Counted from the stretch's first letter, positions 1-11,150 are shown. The stretch: DNA of 64,000 nucleotides from Cryptomeria japonica (GCF_030272615.1 NC_081408.1:305903450-305967449); one strand, 5' to 3'. Notes: generated from the sequence alone by a model not told the origin. A program made the numbers and translations.

Positions 1-112
1 CATCCCCTGATCTCTCCTGCCATAGAGGACCCATCACACCCCCACTACTCTGTACCCTCTGCGATCGCTCTGATCTGGCCTGCCGCATCTGCGAATAACT
101 GAGTGGCACCAC

Positions 113-1915
113 CTACTCATATAAGCCCCGCCAATACTCTATCTCCGCCTGCGCTCGCCACATCTCCCTCATCACCTCCCTTGTAGGACCCTGTGCTCCT
201 ACTCCAATCCGAACCCTCTCTTGCAGCTCTGCCAATCTCTCCACCGCAGTATCTCTCTCCCGCAGCACCATCGTCAGCTCTGACTCACGTGCAAATAGCT
301 GCACATCCCTGGCTGCTACCTCCTCCTCTAATCTCTCTATCCGGGTCTGCAAATAAATTATCATATGCTTCCGCAGATCTCCAGTAGCTCCCTCTCCCAT
401 GTCCATCGCTGCCTCACCTGTATCACCCTCTCCAATAGGTCCCTCCCCTGCACCACCCTCTCCAGCAATCCCCACTCCTCTATCCATCGGGATCTCTCTC
501 TCCATCCCCCTCCCACTCAGTTGCACTCCTCCCTGCATCAAAGGTCCCTGTGATATCTGCAGTGGTAGTCCACCTCTCCCTCTCCGCTGCCTCGGCATCC
601 CCAACCAACCTTCTCCTCCCCCACCTCCTCCTTCGCCACCTCCATCTCCTCCGCCACCTCCATCTCCACCTCCTCCTCCTCCTCCTCCTCCTCCTCCTCC
701 TCCTCGACCTCCTGCTCTCTGTCCCCGTCCCTGTCCCCTCTCATCCTCAAAAGCTGGGATCGGCTCTGCCGGGTCTGATATCCGTCGGATCGGGTGTGCC
801 GCTCAGTACTGCGTGTACTCATCTGTCACCCCTGCATCAACGACCCTCGGTTGTAAGTCCGATGGCCTCGCCTGTAGTGTCCGAAACTCTGCTAGTGCCT
901 GATCATAAGGTAGCACTGGACCCCATGCATACCGCTCCCGAATCACCCATGCATACTCTCCAGATCCGCTAGGCAGTCCCTACTGCCATTCGAACTGTCT
1001 CATCACTCGTCTCGGCACCTGTCTCTCCACATGATAAGAGGTCCTCCCAATGAGGAATCGGGTCATGAACACATAAGGTAGTGCCTCTGCATCATCCTCC
1101 CATGGCTCACACTCCAAGTATGGCCGCCATATCACTACATCTAAGTCATCCAATGCCCGCCGCCACCACTCTAACTTCCCCAAGTGGGGCTGACTCATCA
1201 TGCCACTGTACATAAACATGTATGGCTGGTCCATGGCTTAGAATCTGAGACTCACTGGTCGAGTCACTGGTAGGTGCTCCCATGCCCAAACATGTAGCAG
1301 CGTCATGCCTACTGCTAGAGAACTCCTCCCTCGGTACACTACCTCGTGGAGCTCCTGATACATGTGCGCCAGCACGCACGGCCCCCATGCAAATCGGGTC
1401 CCCTCGGTCATCATCATCTCTATCACCTGTCCCCATCCCACTGCCAATCCATGTGACCGCCTGTCCGGACACAGAAGTCCTCCCACAATCCCTGACAACA
1501 CTGCTGGAAGGGGCTCATATAGTGCCGCTATATCCTCCCATGCGATCGAGCCATCATCAATATATACATCATCATCAAAAATCCTCTGACATGAAACCAT
1601 CCCCCAGGATCTATCATATGTGACCAGCTCTCCTCGAATTAGAATCCGAAGGATGCGCCACACGTCCTCCAAGGTCACAGTCATCTCTCCCTGTGCCAAA
1701 TGAAATGTGCACGTCTCACTGTGCCATCGCTCTGCCAATGCTGTAATCAAACTGTGATTCATACGAATCACAGGCATGTGCATCACCTCGTAGAGGCCAG
1801 TAGCTGCAATACAGTCTATCTCTGCCTGCGTCAATCGGTCCCGCAACCTCTGTGTCGCAGGATGATGCTTGCGTAACTGCAACACGCGCAGATCCTCCTG
1901 CACATAGACATTCAT
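113..1915 (-). pseudogene. Plant mobile domain (PMD, aminotransferase-like) protein, antisense frame of E1, three in-frame stops
   Basis: Reads as one continuous minus-strand frame of about 600 codons. The N-terminal half matches the plant mobile domain (PF10536; MAIN/MAIL family): a leader-like stretch, then LITALAERWHSETCTFHL and GEMTVTLEDVWRIL, the family's best conserved blocks. Further on are VVIWRPY and RVMRQFEWQ, the usual PMD end. A glycine tract (from a CTC/GAG repeat), an Arg/Gly patch and a Glu/Ala-rich possible coiled coil follow, ending near YWRGLYE. The frame is broken by TAA (1238-1240), TAG (980-982) and TGA (803-805) with no frame change, so it is a recent or mild pseudogene. 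The first ATG is at 1915; a TGA lies just upstream. PMD proteins in hosts act in silencing and meristem maintenance; here the gene is element cargo. Confidence 0.75.
607..705. repeat. CTC-rich simple repeat inside the PMD gene
   Basis: A run of CCT/CTC triplets, nearly pure from 668 to 705 and interspersed with CAC triplets before that. On the minus strand it encodes a glycine tract within the PMD-frame C-terminal region; on the plus strand it yields proline- or leucine-rich shadow frames. Confidence 0.9.
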
Positions 1916-1918
1916 CAA

Positions 1919-3041
1919 TCACCATCAGTTGTTTTGTTATCAAACTTTCTTAAGTTTAAACCTAGACTATCATAAGATACTTTGATCAAGTATCTTCGGG
2001 TCTCAACAGGTAAGCAATCATGGCCACCTAGACTTCAACAAACATTTATCCTAACAAATGACCTAAGTCTCATCGGGCTGCTATGGTTCAAAACAACTCC
2101 CACTTCACCTCGCCATCCATCAATCATTGGCATCCAGAGATTTGTTTTGTCCAAACACTGGGGCATCTCTTTATCTTAAGCAAAAATGCTATTTTATCTA
2201 CAAAAGCGCTAGTTTTCCACAATAGCGCTACAACCCTAGCAAAAGCGCTCAAAAAGCTACACAAAAGGGCTACAAAAACAAAAGCGCTAAACCAGCTATA
2301 CAATAGCGCTATTTAACATCAATAGCGCTCAATTAACCATACAATAACGCTACTTAGTCAATAGCGCTAAACCATGCATACAGTAGCGCTAATAAAACTA
2401 AAAGTGCTCAAACAAGAGCACAATAGCGCCATTGCGGCACAATAGTGCTAGTTTATGGAGCAAAAGTGCCAAAACTAGAGTTCCAGCGCTCTTGCTCCGA
2501 CTTGACTTGGACTCAGCTAAAAACCTATAAAAAATGCATGAAAAGTAAGTTTCCGAATTTGCGTACCGCTGGTCCGTAGTCATTTGGGCGCTGGAACCGT
2601 CGGACTCGCTCGAATCTGTGCTCGGTGATCGGAATCGGCATAGTAACTCCTCCTTGCTCCTCCAAATGTCACTATCAGAGCTCTCATTTTCAACTAGTCG
2701 CGGTCACAAATGATCCTGTTTTCACCACTTTCACCCCATTTATACCCCCCGCCGTCACCGTAACTTCGCCCCGCTCATCGCCGTGGTCCCCGTGAACTTC
2801 CCGAGCCCCCCATTTCTCCATGTTTCCCTCGATTTCTTCTATTTTTCACCAAGTATACCTACCTTCTTCTCTTCTACCACCCTGCCAATTTTCATTCTTT
2901 TTCGAGAGATCGCTCGATTTTTCGAAATTTTTCGGCCCATCTCTCGAGGGGGCATACCACCCATTAAATTTACATTTTATGGGGCATTTCTTCACACCTA
3001 TTTTTCTTTCTTTGAAATGACGCGATAAATCGCACCGTCTC
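1919..3041. other. E1 spacer between antisense PMD gene and polypurine tract
   Basis: No coding sequence is recognised. It holds the AGCGCT minisatellite (2183-2490) and, from about 2700, a C/T-rich stretch leading to the polypurine tract. Small frames here have no recognisable features. By position it is the 3' untranslated part of E1 and the upstream region of the antisense PMD gene, where a promoter for that gene would sit; I see no convincing TATA box. Confidence 0.5.
2183..2490. repeat. Degenerate AGCGCT minisatellite
   Basis: Nine exact copies of the palindrome AGCGCT and about seven one-base variants (for example AGTGCT, AGGGCT, AACGCT) occur at roughly 15-25 bp spacing. Most are preceded by AAA or AAT. 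Variable tandem repeats between coding region and 3' LTR are common in Tat/Ogre elements. Confidence 0.8.
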
Positions 3042-3054
3042 AAAGAGGGGCAAA
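3042..3054 (+). other. Polypurine tract of E1
   Basis: The purine-rich stretch AAAGAGGGGCAAA (one C) lies directly before the LTR start TGTAGTCACA, the expected place for plus-strand DNA priming. It fixes E1 as plus-oriented. Confidence 0.65.
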
Positions 3055-4490
3055 TGTAGTCACATAAATCTGTCCATTTTAATTAAATGAATATTTTGTA
3101 TTTATTTGATTAAAAATCCACTAGCCATTAGTTAATTAAATTAATATTTAATTAATTCATCCCCAAACATTCTTCTATTAATTAAATAAATTATTCAATT
3201 TATTTTAATTAATTCATTAAATCAAATTTCAATCAATTAAATAAATAAAATCTATTTATTTAATTAAATTTTCCTTTTCCTCTTTTAAATAAATTAAATA
3301 AAACATTTATTTAAATCATTATCCCCCCCCACTTGCATTTTCCTACAAATGCAACTTGCACACATTTTTGAAATAAATGAATTTTTATTTTAAATAAAAT
3401 CCTATTTTCCCTCACCCACCAAATCCACTTGCAAAATCTAATCCCCTTCTAGATTCTTCTAACCCCTTCCTAATTAGCCTAATCCATCCCCTAATTATTG
3501 TCACATTCATAAGCAAAATGGAGTCACTTCTCAAAGCCTCAAAGTCTTTGATAACCATTAAAGGCTTCAAGTCTTCAACCACTAAATGGCTCAAAGTCTT
3601 TGATAACCATTGAAGGCTTCCAACTTTCAACCACTTAATCCCCAAAGTTTCCAATAACCATTAATGGTTAATTCAACCCTTTCACATGGTTAAAACATTT
3701 GTTTTCACTCAACCTCTACCCAACCCAAGGGTCTCATCAAGCCTTTAATGCTTTGACCATGATTATCTCTTAATCATTTGCACAAAGGTTTATCCTTGCA
3801 TTAACTCCTAATCCAGTGGGTAATCCTAATTTGGACTTGACCCTTAGCCTTTAGATAACCATGAGGTCTTCTCAGGCCTTTAATGCCTCCAACCTCTTCT
3901 CTCAACCCAACCATATGTTGACATTTGTCATCATTTCATTGGTGCCAATTGTGCACATGGATCCCCAACTTTCAAGCTTGACCCTTGATTAAACCCTTCA
4001 ATCTTGGCCATCCATTGCTCCATTTTTCCTATAAATAGAGCCCATTCCTTCATAATCCAGATCCTGAAAACTTGTATGCATCTAAACTATAGACATTTTA
4101 GAGAGCATTTTAGCATAAACAATCTAACATCTTGTCTTTTTGGTTAAAATACATCATTTTAGCATTAGTAATAGCTTTTTATTTCACATTTAGAGCTATA
4201 CTACAATCTCAATCCTCCATAAGCATCCATAGTGCAAAAAGCTGCTGAGAGCTACACTATTTTGGAACTTGGAGAGGAGAGGAACAAGGGAGAAGAAGCT
4301 AAGGCCATGCTAAGAGGCAGTTGGAGATGTCTGATGATCTTTGTTTTACTTATTAGATATATTAGCATGTCTCTTTGTGTCTCTTTTGGAATGCCTTCAT
4401 AGATTGGTTTTTGATTGACTAACGCTAATGTTTTGTGTGTTTTGTGTTCTTTGATCATAGACTAACCTTGTGCCATTTAGGAGGGCATCA
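3055..4490 (+). mobile_element. 3' LTR of E1 (1436 bp)
   Basis: Starts TGTAGTCACA after the polypurine tract and ends GGGCATCA at 4490. The next base begins a tyrosine codon of the E2 RNase H frame, so the boundary is set by where the E2 protein stops. It is AT-rich at the start, with TTAATTAA-type runs, and has a TATA box at 4030-4037. No second copy lies in the window, so the boundaries rest on TG/CA, the polypurine tract and the interrupted host frame. A solo LTR is unlikely because the polypurine tract and PMD gene are attached. Confidence 0.65.
4030..4037 (+). promoter_or_regulatory. TATA box of E1 LTR
   Basis: TATAAATA about 975 bp into the LTR, in plus orientation, consistent with the U3/R boundary just downstream. 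Confidence 0.6.
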
Positions 4491-4817
4491 GTAGTCATCA
4501 TTGACCTGGTTTACAATCAATTGTGAATCACCATAGACTTGCAATTCTTTTATCCTCCACTGTACAACTGTACGAAGCCCTATGATGAGAGCTTCATATT
4601 CAACTATATTGTTTGTGCATGGGAAATTGATCCTAGATGACTTAGGTATAGAATCCCCTTGAGGGGTGACGAAAAGAATCCTTGCTCCAGATCCATGACT
4701 TTTATATGACCCATCAAAATATAATTTCCACATTATAGATGCAGTCAATGTAAACACTAATTCATCTAGAAAGTCTATCAGCAACGGGTGACTATCTTGT
4801 AAAGGAGCCTCTACTAT
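4491..4817 (-). pseudogene. E2 second RNase H (plant/archaeal type), truncated by E1
   Basis: The RNase H fold of the Tat lineage: KLYFDGSYK (first catalytic Asp), NNIVEYEALIIGL (Glu), YGDSQLIVNQV (second Asp). It lies in the same frame as the upstream RT/RNase H region, separated only by a TAG at 4818-4820. The frame stops at 4491 because E1 begins at 4490; the usual C-terminal part and the integrase are missing. Such an extra RNase H is thought to replace or assist the degenerate one fused to RT. Confidence 0.75.
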
Positions 4818-6310
4818 CTAATCTGCTATAATTTGTCCTTTGATGGCCTTTCTGTCTATGTATTCTATATCAAACCTGCTCAAGATCATGATCCACTTAG
4901 CCAATCGTCCGGTCAATGTTGCTCTTCTCAATAGGTATTTGAGTGGATCAAAGCATGCAATGAGTTGTACTTTATGACTCAACATGTAATGTCTAAGATT
5001 TTGAGATGCGAAGATTACTGCTAAGCATGCTCGCTCTTTAGGAGTATAATTAAGCTCATAGCCGATCAGAGTTCTACTTATATAATAAATGGCTCTTTCT
5101 TTTCTTTGTTCATCATGTTGTGCCAACAAAGCTCCTAGAGCCGAGTTTGTTATTGATATGTATAGCCACAAAGGTTTTTCTGGAGTAGGTGATACTAACA
5201 CTAGTGTGTTTAGAAGATAATCTTTCAGAGCTTGGAAAGCTTCTTGGCATTGTTTTGTCCATTTAAAAGTAACTCCTTTCCTAAGTAAATGTTGGAAGGG
5301 GTGACACTTATCTGCCAACTACGCTATGAATCTCCTTATGGATTGTAGTCTTCCTTGTAACCCTCTTAGTTGTTTAAGTGTTGATGGAGGTTGTATATCT
5401 ATAATTTCCTTGACCTTGGTAGGGTCTACTTCAATTCCTTAGTTGGACACAATAAACCCTAACAGTTTACCTGCTGTTACGCCAAACACACACTTCTTCG
5501 GGTTTAGTCTGACATTATACTGCTCCAACCAATCAAATATTTGTGTAAGGACCGTAAGGTGACCTTCTCTTGTCTGTGATTTAGCCAATAGTCATCCACA
5601 TAATATTCCATTATGTTGTGGATCATGTCATGAAATAGCGTTGTCATGGCTCTTTGGTATGTTCCTCCAGCATTTTTGAGACCAAATGGCATCACATTCC
5701 AGCAGTATGTTCCCCATGGGCAGGTAAAGGCTATTTTATGTTGATCTTCTGGTGCAATTTTAATCTAGTTGTATCCTGAAAAACCATCCATTAATGATAG
5801 CATTTCATTCCCAGCTGTTAGATCAACTATCATATCGATATTGGGTAGCAGGTAGTCATCCTTAGGACAAGCTTTATTTAGATCCCAGAAATCAGTACAG
5901 ATTCTTATGCCTCTTGTGGGCTTAGTCATAGGTACCAGGTTGGATATCCATTCTGCATAGTCAATAGGTCGAATGAAACCTACACCCAACAACTTTTGTA
6001 GTTCTATTTTAACTAGTAATGCAATACTTGGATGCATTTTTCTCAATTTTTGCTTGTCAGGTTTAACTCCTGGTATCAAAGGTAAATGATGTAACACTAA
6101 TTCAGGGTCTAAGCCTGACATATCTGCGTAGGACCAAGAAAATTTGATAGGTTGTTGCTTGAAAAAATGAATGAATCTGTCTTTTTCTTCTTTGTTTAGT
6201 GATTTTTCCAGGTGGATGTTATGTACAACCTCTCCTTCTACTATGTTTACTTCTTCAGTTTCTTCTATAAGCAATGCTGAACTTTCTCTTTCGATAGGAA
6301 GGTTACCCAA
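4818..6310 (-). pseudogene. E2 reverse transcriptase and RNase H
   Basis: N-terminal RT part 6310-5765: a run ending in MDGFSGYN with RICTDFWDLNKACPKDDY upstream, then a TAG at 5765-5767 where Gln is usual. The frame resumes with MPFGLKNAGGTYQRAM and YYVDD (catalytic, 5588-5599). Just after YVDD a frameshift scrambles the sequence. The thumb region is visible at about 5500-5320 with two more stops. RNase H (5318-4821) shows CQEAFQALKDYLL, LYISITNSALGALL and YYISRTLIGYELNYTP; the usual catalytic Asp of the DAS motif reads IT. Clearly inactive as it stands. It completes reverse transcription in the element's particle in intact relatives. Confidence 0.85.
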
Positions 6311-7108
6311 CTAGCTCCTACCATTATGGATGGTTTGATCTATATCTTCTATTGTAGAGGTACTTTCTTCTCCAAAGTATGCCGTTCTATCCAGGTCTAC
6401 AACAAACCCTTCTTTGAGGTCACCTTGTGGAAATCCCTCTCCGACTTCAAGGAATTTTGCAATTGCTTCATCATTTTCAAACCAATCTAGTGTTGGTTTT
6501 CCTTCTTGCCCCCAATCAATCAAGTGTGAATGTACAAGGGGTAAGTCATTACTCCCTTTTATAGTAGATTCTGATAACATGAAGACTTGATTGTTTGAAT
6601 GACTTGATGTATTTTCCTCTTGTGTAGGCTTTATTTGATACCTTAGTGTGACACTTGTTCATGGGCTAGAATCATGGAGTGATAAAAACTCATAGTCGTG
6701 AGAGTCTGTCTCACTTTCAATGTATGTTTCATCATCTGATCTATCATCACTTATCTCTTCTTGTTCCTGCCACTGATTCTGTTATAGATTGACTGGTCTT
6801 CTTTGGATAGTAGTTACCCTTCTTAAGCTTGGTATAAGCCTTTGCAATCTTTCTTCATTTGATTCGTTAGGTTGAGCTTGAGTCATTTCCCATGGCAGAA
6901 GTATTGATAATAACCATGGATTAGATTCATCTACTGGTGGTAAACCTGTGTTTGTTGTAAAATTAGCTTGTACTGTTGTGTCAATAACTGCATCATTTTG
7001 TGACTCAGTTCTAGTCTCTTGCAGGAGTTGTCTCATGTCTTCCCCATCTGATTCTACACTAGGCAATGTGGGTACTTGATTACTTGTTTGAGATGAAGAG
7101 GGAAGCAC
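6311..7108 (-). pseudogene. E2 pol linker between G-patch and RT
   Basis: Two open stretches in one frame (7108-6782 and 6580-6311, with stops between) join the G-patch part to RT. The sequence is acidic and low in recognisable motifs, as in other Tat polyproteins. The second stretch runs in frame into the RT part after a TAG at 6311-6313. No function is assigned. Confidence 0.5.
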
Positions 7109-7148
7109 TCATGTGAACAAATCCCTTTGTGGTATGTAGTCTGACAGT

Positions 7149-7370
7149 TCATTGGTCTATTAGTATATCAAGGGTATGCTGTCTTGCTTTTGTGATATGT
7201 GGTACATGCTTATACCCCAATCCTTGATTCCTTGGATTGTCATTAGGAACAATAGGTTCTAGTCTTCCTTGTTTCTGTAACCCCAAGCCTATGGTACCAT
7301 CATATCCATGTCTTTGGAGCATTTTGAATCCATTGCCATACTGATCTATGGGTATTCTGGGTATTGTCAT
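7149..7370 (-). pseudogene. E2 G-patch domain
   Basis: Contains NGFKMLQRHGYDGTIGLGL followed by QKQGRLEPIVP and GLGYKH: a glycine-spaced motif of the G-patch family, with the hydrophobic and Gly positions conserved. G-patch domains bind nucleic acid and occur after the protease in some retroviral and Ty3/gypsy polyproteins. It lies between protease and RT. The stretch 7371-7795 continues the polyprotein in broken frames with several stops. Confidence 0.6.
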
Positions 7371-7795
7371 ATGATCCTCTTCTCTATATATCCAATGGTT
7401 GACATCTTCATTCAGGGATTCTTCTTGTAAGTCACCCTATCTAATGAAAGAACATGAGTCTGTGTATCTGACAATTTCTTTTCCTTTGTCTTGTTTTTGT
7501 ACTGCATTTTGAGGTTTCCCAAAAGACTTAGGAGATAGAGACAACTATTTCCCACTTGAAGTATTTGCAATAGAATACTCTCCACAACCCATATCTTGTA
7601 TCTATAAGGAGGATGCTGTAGGCATATTCTTTTTTGTTTATGTGATCATTAATGCCTCCAGTTGTGTAGTGAGAGGTGCTTCTTATTAATAGGTACCTGA
7701 TTATCCACACTTTATTTCAAGTAATTGCAATGTTGGAAGGGATTTGGATCACCCTTTATGGTGATTTCAATACCATTATATGGGAATTTGACACA

Positions 7796-8566
7796 CTAAT
7801 GAAATGTGGATGGTACTGCTTGCATGGTGTGGATCCATGGGCGGGCCAATAACATGTTATATCCCAGTTCTCTATCCAAGACTTGAAAAGCAACCTCTGT
7901 TGTTATAGGTCCCACTTGTATGGGTAATCTTACAATGCCTTTTGAGGGACGTTCTTCATCATTGTATGCCTTGATATTTATCCTCTTGGATGAGTCAATG
8001 TGAAGTTCAGAATATCCTAGCGCCTTAACCAGTTTTAAAGTACAGATGTTGAGACCGGCTCCTCCATCTATGAGTACTCTTCTGATTCTTCTCTTATGTA
8101 TGTAAGCTTCTAGATGTAGTAGGTCATTATGGAGCAGTCTATCACTAGGAATGTCTTGTTTTGTGAATGCAATACGAGTGCCTTGTGTCAAATTTCCTAC
8201 CATGGTCTGGAAGGCATTTTCATTTATATCTCTATCCACTACCGAATCTTGAATTGCTTTATCTAGAATAGCTCTATGAGTGGGTGAAATACGCAAGAGT
8301 TCAAATGATGATATCTGTGCTAGAGTTTTCTTAAGTTTATCAACAACATTGTAGGTCCCTACTACTGGTGGATGATTTGGTGGTATTCCTTGTAAAGTTA
8401 CCTTTGATTTGCGAGTAACTACTACACAGTCTCTGTCTCTGGGAGTTATGGTGATCATAGCCACTATATCATATGACTTATAGGTATTGTCGGTATCATA
8501 TGCTATGTTATCAAGGTTTATGTTAAATCCCTCTTCATAGTCTTCATGTGTATGTTTGACATCCAT
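7796..8566 (-). pseudogene. E2 aspartic protease
   Basis: The C-terminal part carries VLIDGGAGLNICTL (about 8050-8080), the position of the retroviral-type protease active site. The usual D-S/T-G is D-G-G here, so activity is doubtful or the family variant differs. Further on, NMLLARPWIHTMQAVPSTFH matches the conserved protease tail of plant gypsy elements (LLGRPWIH...AVPS). The N-terminal half is the usual gag-protease linker. Same frame as the zinc-knuckle part upstream. Confidence 0.8.
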
Positions 8567-9094
8567 GATTTGTTCTATAAGTTCATCTTCAAACCATCCT
8601 GAATGAGATGGTTCATCATGTCCCCAGTCTCTGAGACAAAGATTTCTATCATCATCATATTTTGATGCCTCTGATATAATACAAATTTGATTATCATCTA
8701 TGTGAGCATCTAGATATTACTCATCTTGATCACGTGTTTCTTGTGAATCATTGTTTACTATATCTCCTGAGCTAATGGCATGAATAGTGTAGCCGTATGA
8801 GACCTTTGTGTAGTTAGATGTATTGTCTTGAGCACCTGATGTGGTAGCTTTCCCTTTGTCATTCTTAACAAATGGATCCTTAAAGACTGTATGATTTGTG
8901 TTTGATGAGGTTTTATCAGTATCGATTGTGATGTAGTCTTGGTCTATCATATATTGGACCAAGTTTTTCAATTTGTAGCAACTCACTGTTTTGTGACCTT
9001 TAGTCCGATGATAATAACATAAATCATTATCATTCCACCATGTGGGTTTGAAAGGACCTGGTTCATATACTCTTATTTCCGGTAAAGTGATCAT
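8567..9094 (-). pseudogene. E2 gag C-terminal region with zinc knuckle
   Basis: LCYYHRTKGHKTVSCYKLKN is a CCHC-type knuckle (C-x3-4-H-x-4-H/C pattern, somewhat degenerate) typical of gag nucleocapsid in Tat elements; downstream is a Ser/Thr/Asn-rich tail. A TAA at 8717-8719 separates it from the protease, in the same frame. Confidence 0.65.
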
Positions 9095-9125
9095 GTTTGT
9101 TTGTATTAACTTTTTGAGCGTTGAC

Positions 9126-9475
9126 TCAATAGGTTCTCCTAGAGGTGTGTAATTCCTTCTTGGAGCATTTATCCTGGGGTATCTTGTTGTTCATGTTTTG
9201 TGTAGCGTTTACATTTGTAGAAGTAGGGTTATTGTCCATTTGTGGATTTGGTGATTGACACGTTCCCAAAGATAAAACCAGTTGAGTTCTATTTACTGTT
9301 TTGGTGTCTACAACACCATCATTGGTCAAATTTTTATTTTTCGACCAAAACTTGGATTTGTCATTGTTGTTGGTGTTGCCATACTTAATAAGACCTTCTT
9401 CCACTAGTCCCTTCTCACATTTTAGAGCTTTTTCCGTGATTTGTTTGAGGGTGGTTAAACATTGCATTTGTATCG
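9126..9475 (-). pseudogene. E2 gag, segment left of the E3 insertion
   Basis: Lys/Asn-rich gag sequence beginning at the E3 border. Removing E3 and one copy of the 5-bp duplication, the reading frame joins directly to the gag segment right of E3 (21842 onward), with no shift. A frameshift near 9100 separates it from the zinc-knuckle part. Confidence 0.75.
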
Positions 9476-9559
9476 TGTTAGTCCACCCATAATTTTTTCC
9501 TTTTTAATATTCCAATTCGCGGGTTGCCTTTTAAGCCTTTACTTCAATCAGGTCATTTG

Positions 9560-10010
9560 TTCTCCTTGTACTTGAACCGTTGAACTATTTTGTTAAAAGG
9601 TTCATATGGTTCAAGGTTCAAAGCGCAATTTAAAAAGAAAGTTGTTTTGGTCTTTGTCACTGTGTGAACAAGCACGCTTTTTTTGTTTTGGTCATTGAAG
9701 TTTTGAACTCGTTGAACCAAATTTCAAGAGGTTCAAGGTTCAAGGTTCGAAATGCTTTTTAGTGAGTCGTGGCAATGTATTGTTATATGACGAGTGTGAT
9801 TCTTTTTACGTTGAGTTGATATGTGGTCTTGAACCTTGAACCAAATTTCAAGTGGTTCAAAAGGTTCAAGGTTCACTTTAAATAGTCCTTTTCTTTTGCC
9901 CCTCGTTCTCGGTGTTGTTTATGTGCCGCCCGTTACTGTTATATTTCTTAAGTGAACTTGAACCATTGAACCTTTTGTTCATGTGGTTCAAGGTTCATAG
10001 GTTCATTTCA
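9560..10010. repeat. Cluster of GGTTCAA / TTGAACC motifs in the E3 5' LTR
   Basis: I count seven GGTTCAA and six TTGAACC exact copies, often paired so that they could fold into hairpins (for example TTGAACC...AAATTTCAAG...GGTTCAA). The same cluster is in the 3' LTR. The motif recalls the tRNA B box but no tRNA structure is present. Confidence 0.8.
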
Positions 10011-10508
10011 AAACTAACCCAAAAGCTTTTTGGTGGAAATAAAAGCAGCGTGACAAGAAGGAACATTCCCTTATTCAACTTTTCAAAATTCTAAATGTGG
10101 AAAGTAATCATGCAAACATCAAATTGCCTGTGCGGAAGTGATGGATAATTATGAAGGTGTTAGGTTTGTCAGTTCATCGCTACTTCCCACGCTTGGGTAA
10201 ATAATGATGAAGCATGTGTGGTCTTATAGATATTTACCCGTCTGATTAAAAGAAGAATGTATGAGTTTATTTCCATATTAAGGAGGGTCGCAGTTGCCAT
10301 ACTTCAATAAATTGGAGGCGCCGAAGGTAAATCTAGCTCTGTTCTTTAGAAGAATTTTCAGTTTTCATGGTGTTATTGGGTGTCTCAAAGCTCGCTGTAG
10401 AGAAAATACCGCCAAGAAGGTTAGGAAGGTCGCCATCCGATCTTATAGCTGCCCGGGTAACTCGATCAAGAAGGAAAAAAAGGTAGGGAGCCTGTCCTGC
10501 AACAAGTG

Positions 10509-11150
10509 ATGGTGGACTTAGACCCCAGCAAAGAGCCTGAACAAAAAATAAACTCACAGGATCAAAGCAATCCCGGGATGCAAGAAATGGATACAAATGA
10601 AGAAGTGGAAATTCAGCAGGATCCCATGAATACCCTGGCAATCGTTATCTCCTCAGATGCACGGATCACCCCGCCACCTAAAGAACCTACCAATGCACCA
10701 AGATGGCTAGAAGCCGCCATTGGAAAGAAGAGGAGCTTGGTGCCGGTCACCATTCCACTGGAGGTAATGGTGAGTAAATGCTTGGGAAAAGCATTAAAGC
10801 CCAAAAATCTCAAAACACAAGCAATGCTTGATGTGGATGACACAACAAGACACTGGACAGTTGAAGTGGCCAAGCCCATTCCTAGGAGAGATGCAAATAA
10901 GGCCACAGAGGAAGATTTTAATGTGGAGGAAATAGGTTTGGGGGTTGCATCAAGGGCCATGGATGTAAAACATCTAGAATCCTCTACAAAGAGGATAATC
11001 TCAAGGACTTGGAAAGATGAAAAAGACAAGAGAGAAATGAATTAAATGGTCACACAGATGGTAGAATACATCAACGCTATTCACAACCCAGATCCTCAAC
11101 CATTGTTGCAGATACCTATGTCATTTGACCCTAAGTCTCCAGCAAACTAG
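10509..11150 (+). pseudogene. LTR-embedded ORF, first part (E3 5' LTR), unknown function
   Basis: Begins ATG GTG GAC at 10509 and stays in one frame to a TAG at 11148-11150, broken only by TAA at 11043-11045. The 3' LTR copy is open at that position, so the TAA arose after insertion. The predicted protein (about 213 codons) is hydrophilic: an acidic N-terminus, then PTNAPRWLEAAIGKKRS, a Lys-rich centre and ISRTWKDEKDKREM near the end. No known domain is recognised. The second part follows immediately in the same frame. Confidence 0.55.

Larger units (their letters stand above)
1..4490 (+). mobile_element. E1: 3' part of a Ty3/gypsy element with antisense PMD gene, inserted in E2
   Basis: The right end of a plus-oriented LTR retrotransposon whose 5' part lies outside the window. 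The order seen is: antisense PMD reading frame (113-1915, minus), repeat-rich spacer, polypurine tract (3042-3054), then a TG...CA bounded LTR (3055-4490). Extra antisense frames between pol and the 3' LTR are known in Tat-lineage Ty3/gypsy elements, which fits this layout. The LTR ends exactly where the coding frame of the minus-strand element E2 stops, so E1 is inserted in E2. The first five host bases after the LTR (4491-4495, gtagt) would be the target duplication; its partner is off-window. Lineage is inferred from layout, because no E1 pol is visible. Confidence 0.7.

Noticed and set aside
399-902. Plus-strand proline-rich frame
   Set aside because: It is the reverse of the Gly/Arg-coding CTC repeat inside the PMD gene; the PMD frame explains the region.
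2783-3043. Phe/Ser-rich frames before the E1 polypurine tract
   Set aside because: Pyrimidine-rich composition explains them; no features, overlapping frames on both strands.
9560-10010. tRNA-like B boxes (GGTTCAA, GGTTCGA) in the E3 LTR
   Set aside because: No A box or cloverleaf; the motif is multiplied in both orientations.
10282-10509. Basic 70-codon frame before the LTR ORF, overlapping it by TGATG
   Set aside because: No ATG start, and the 3' LTR copy lacks the overlap; most differences change residues without pattern.
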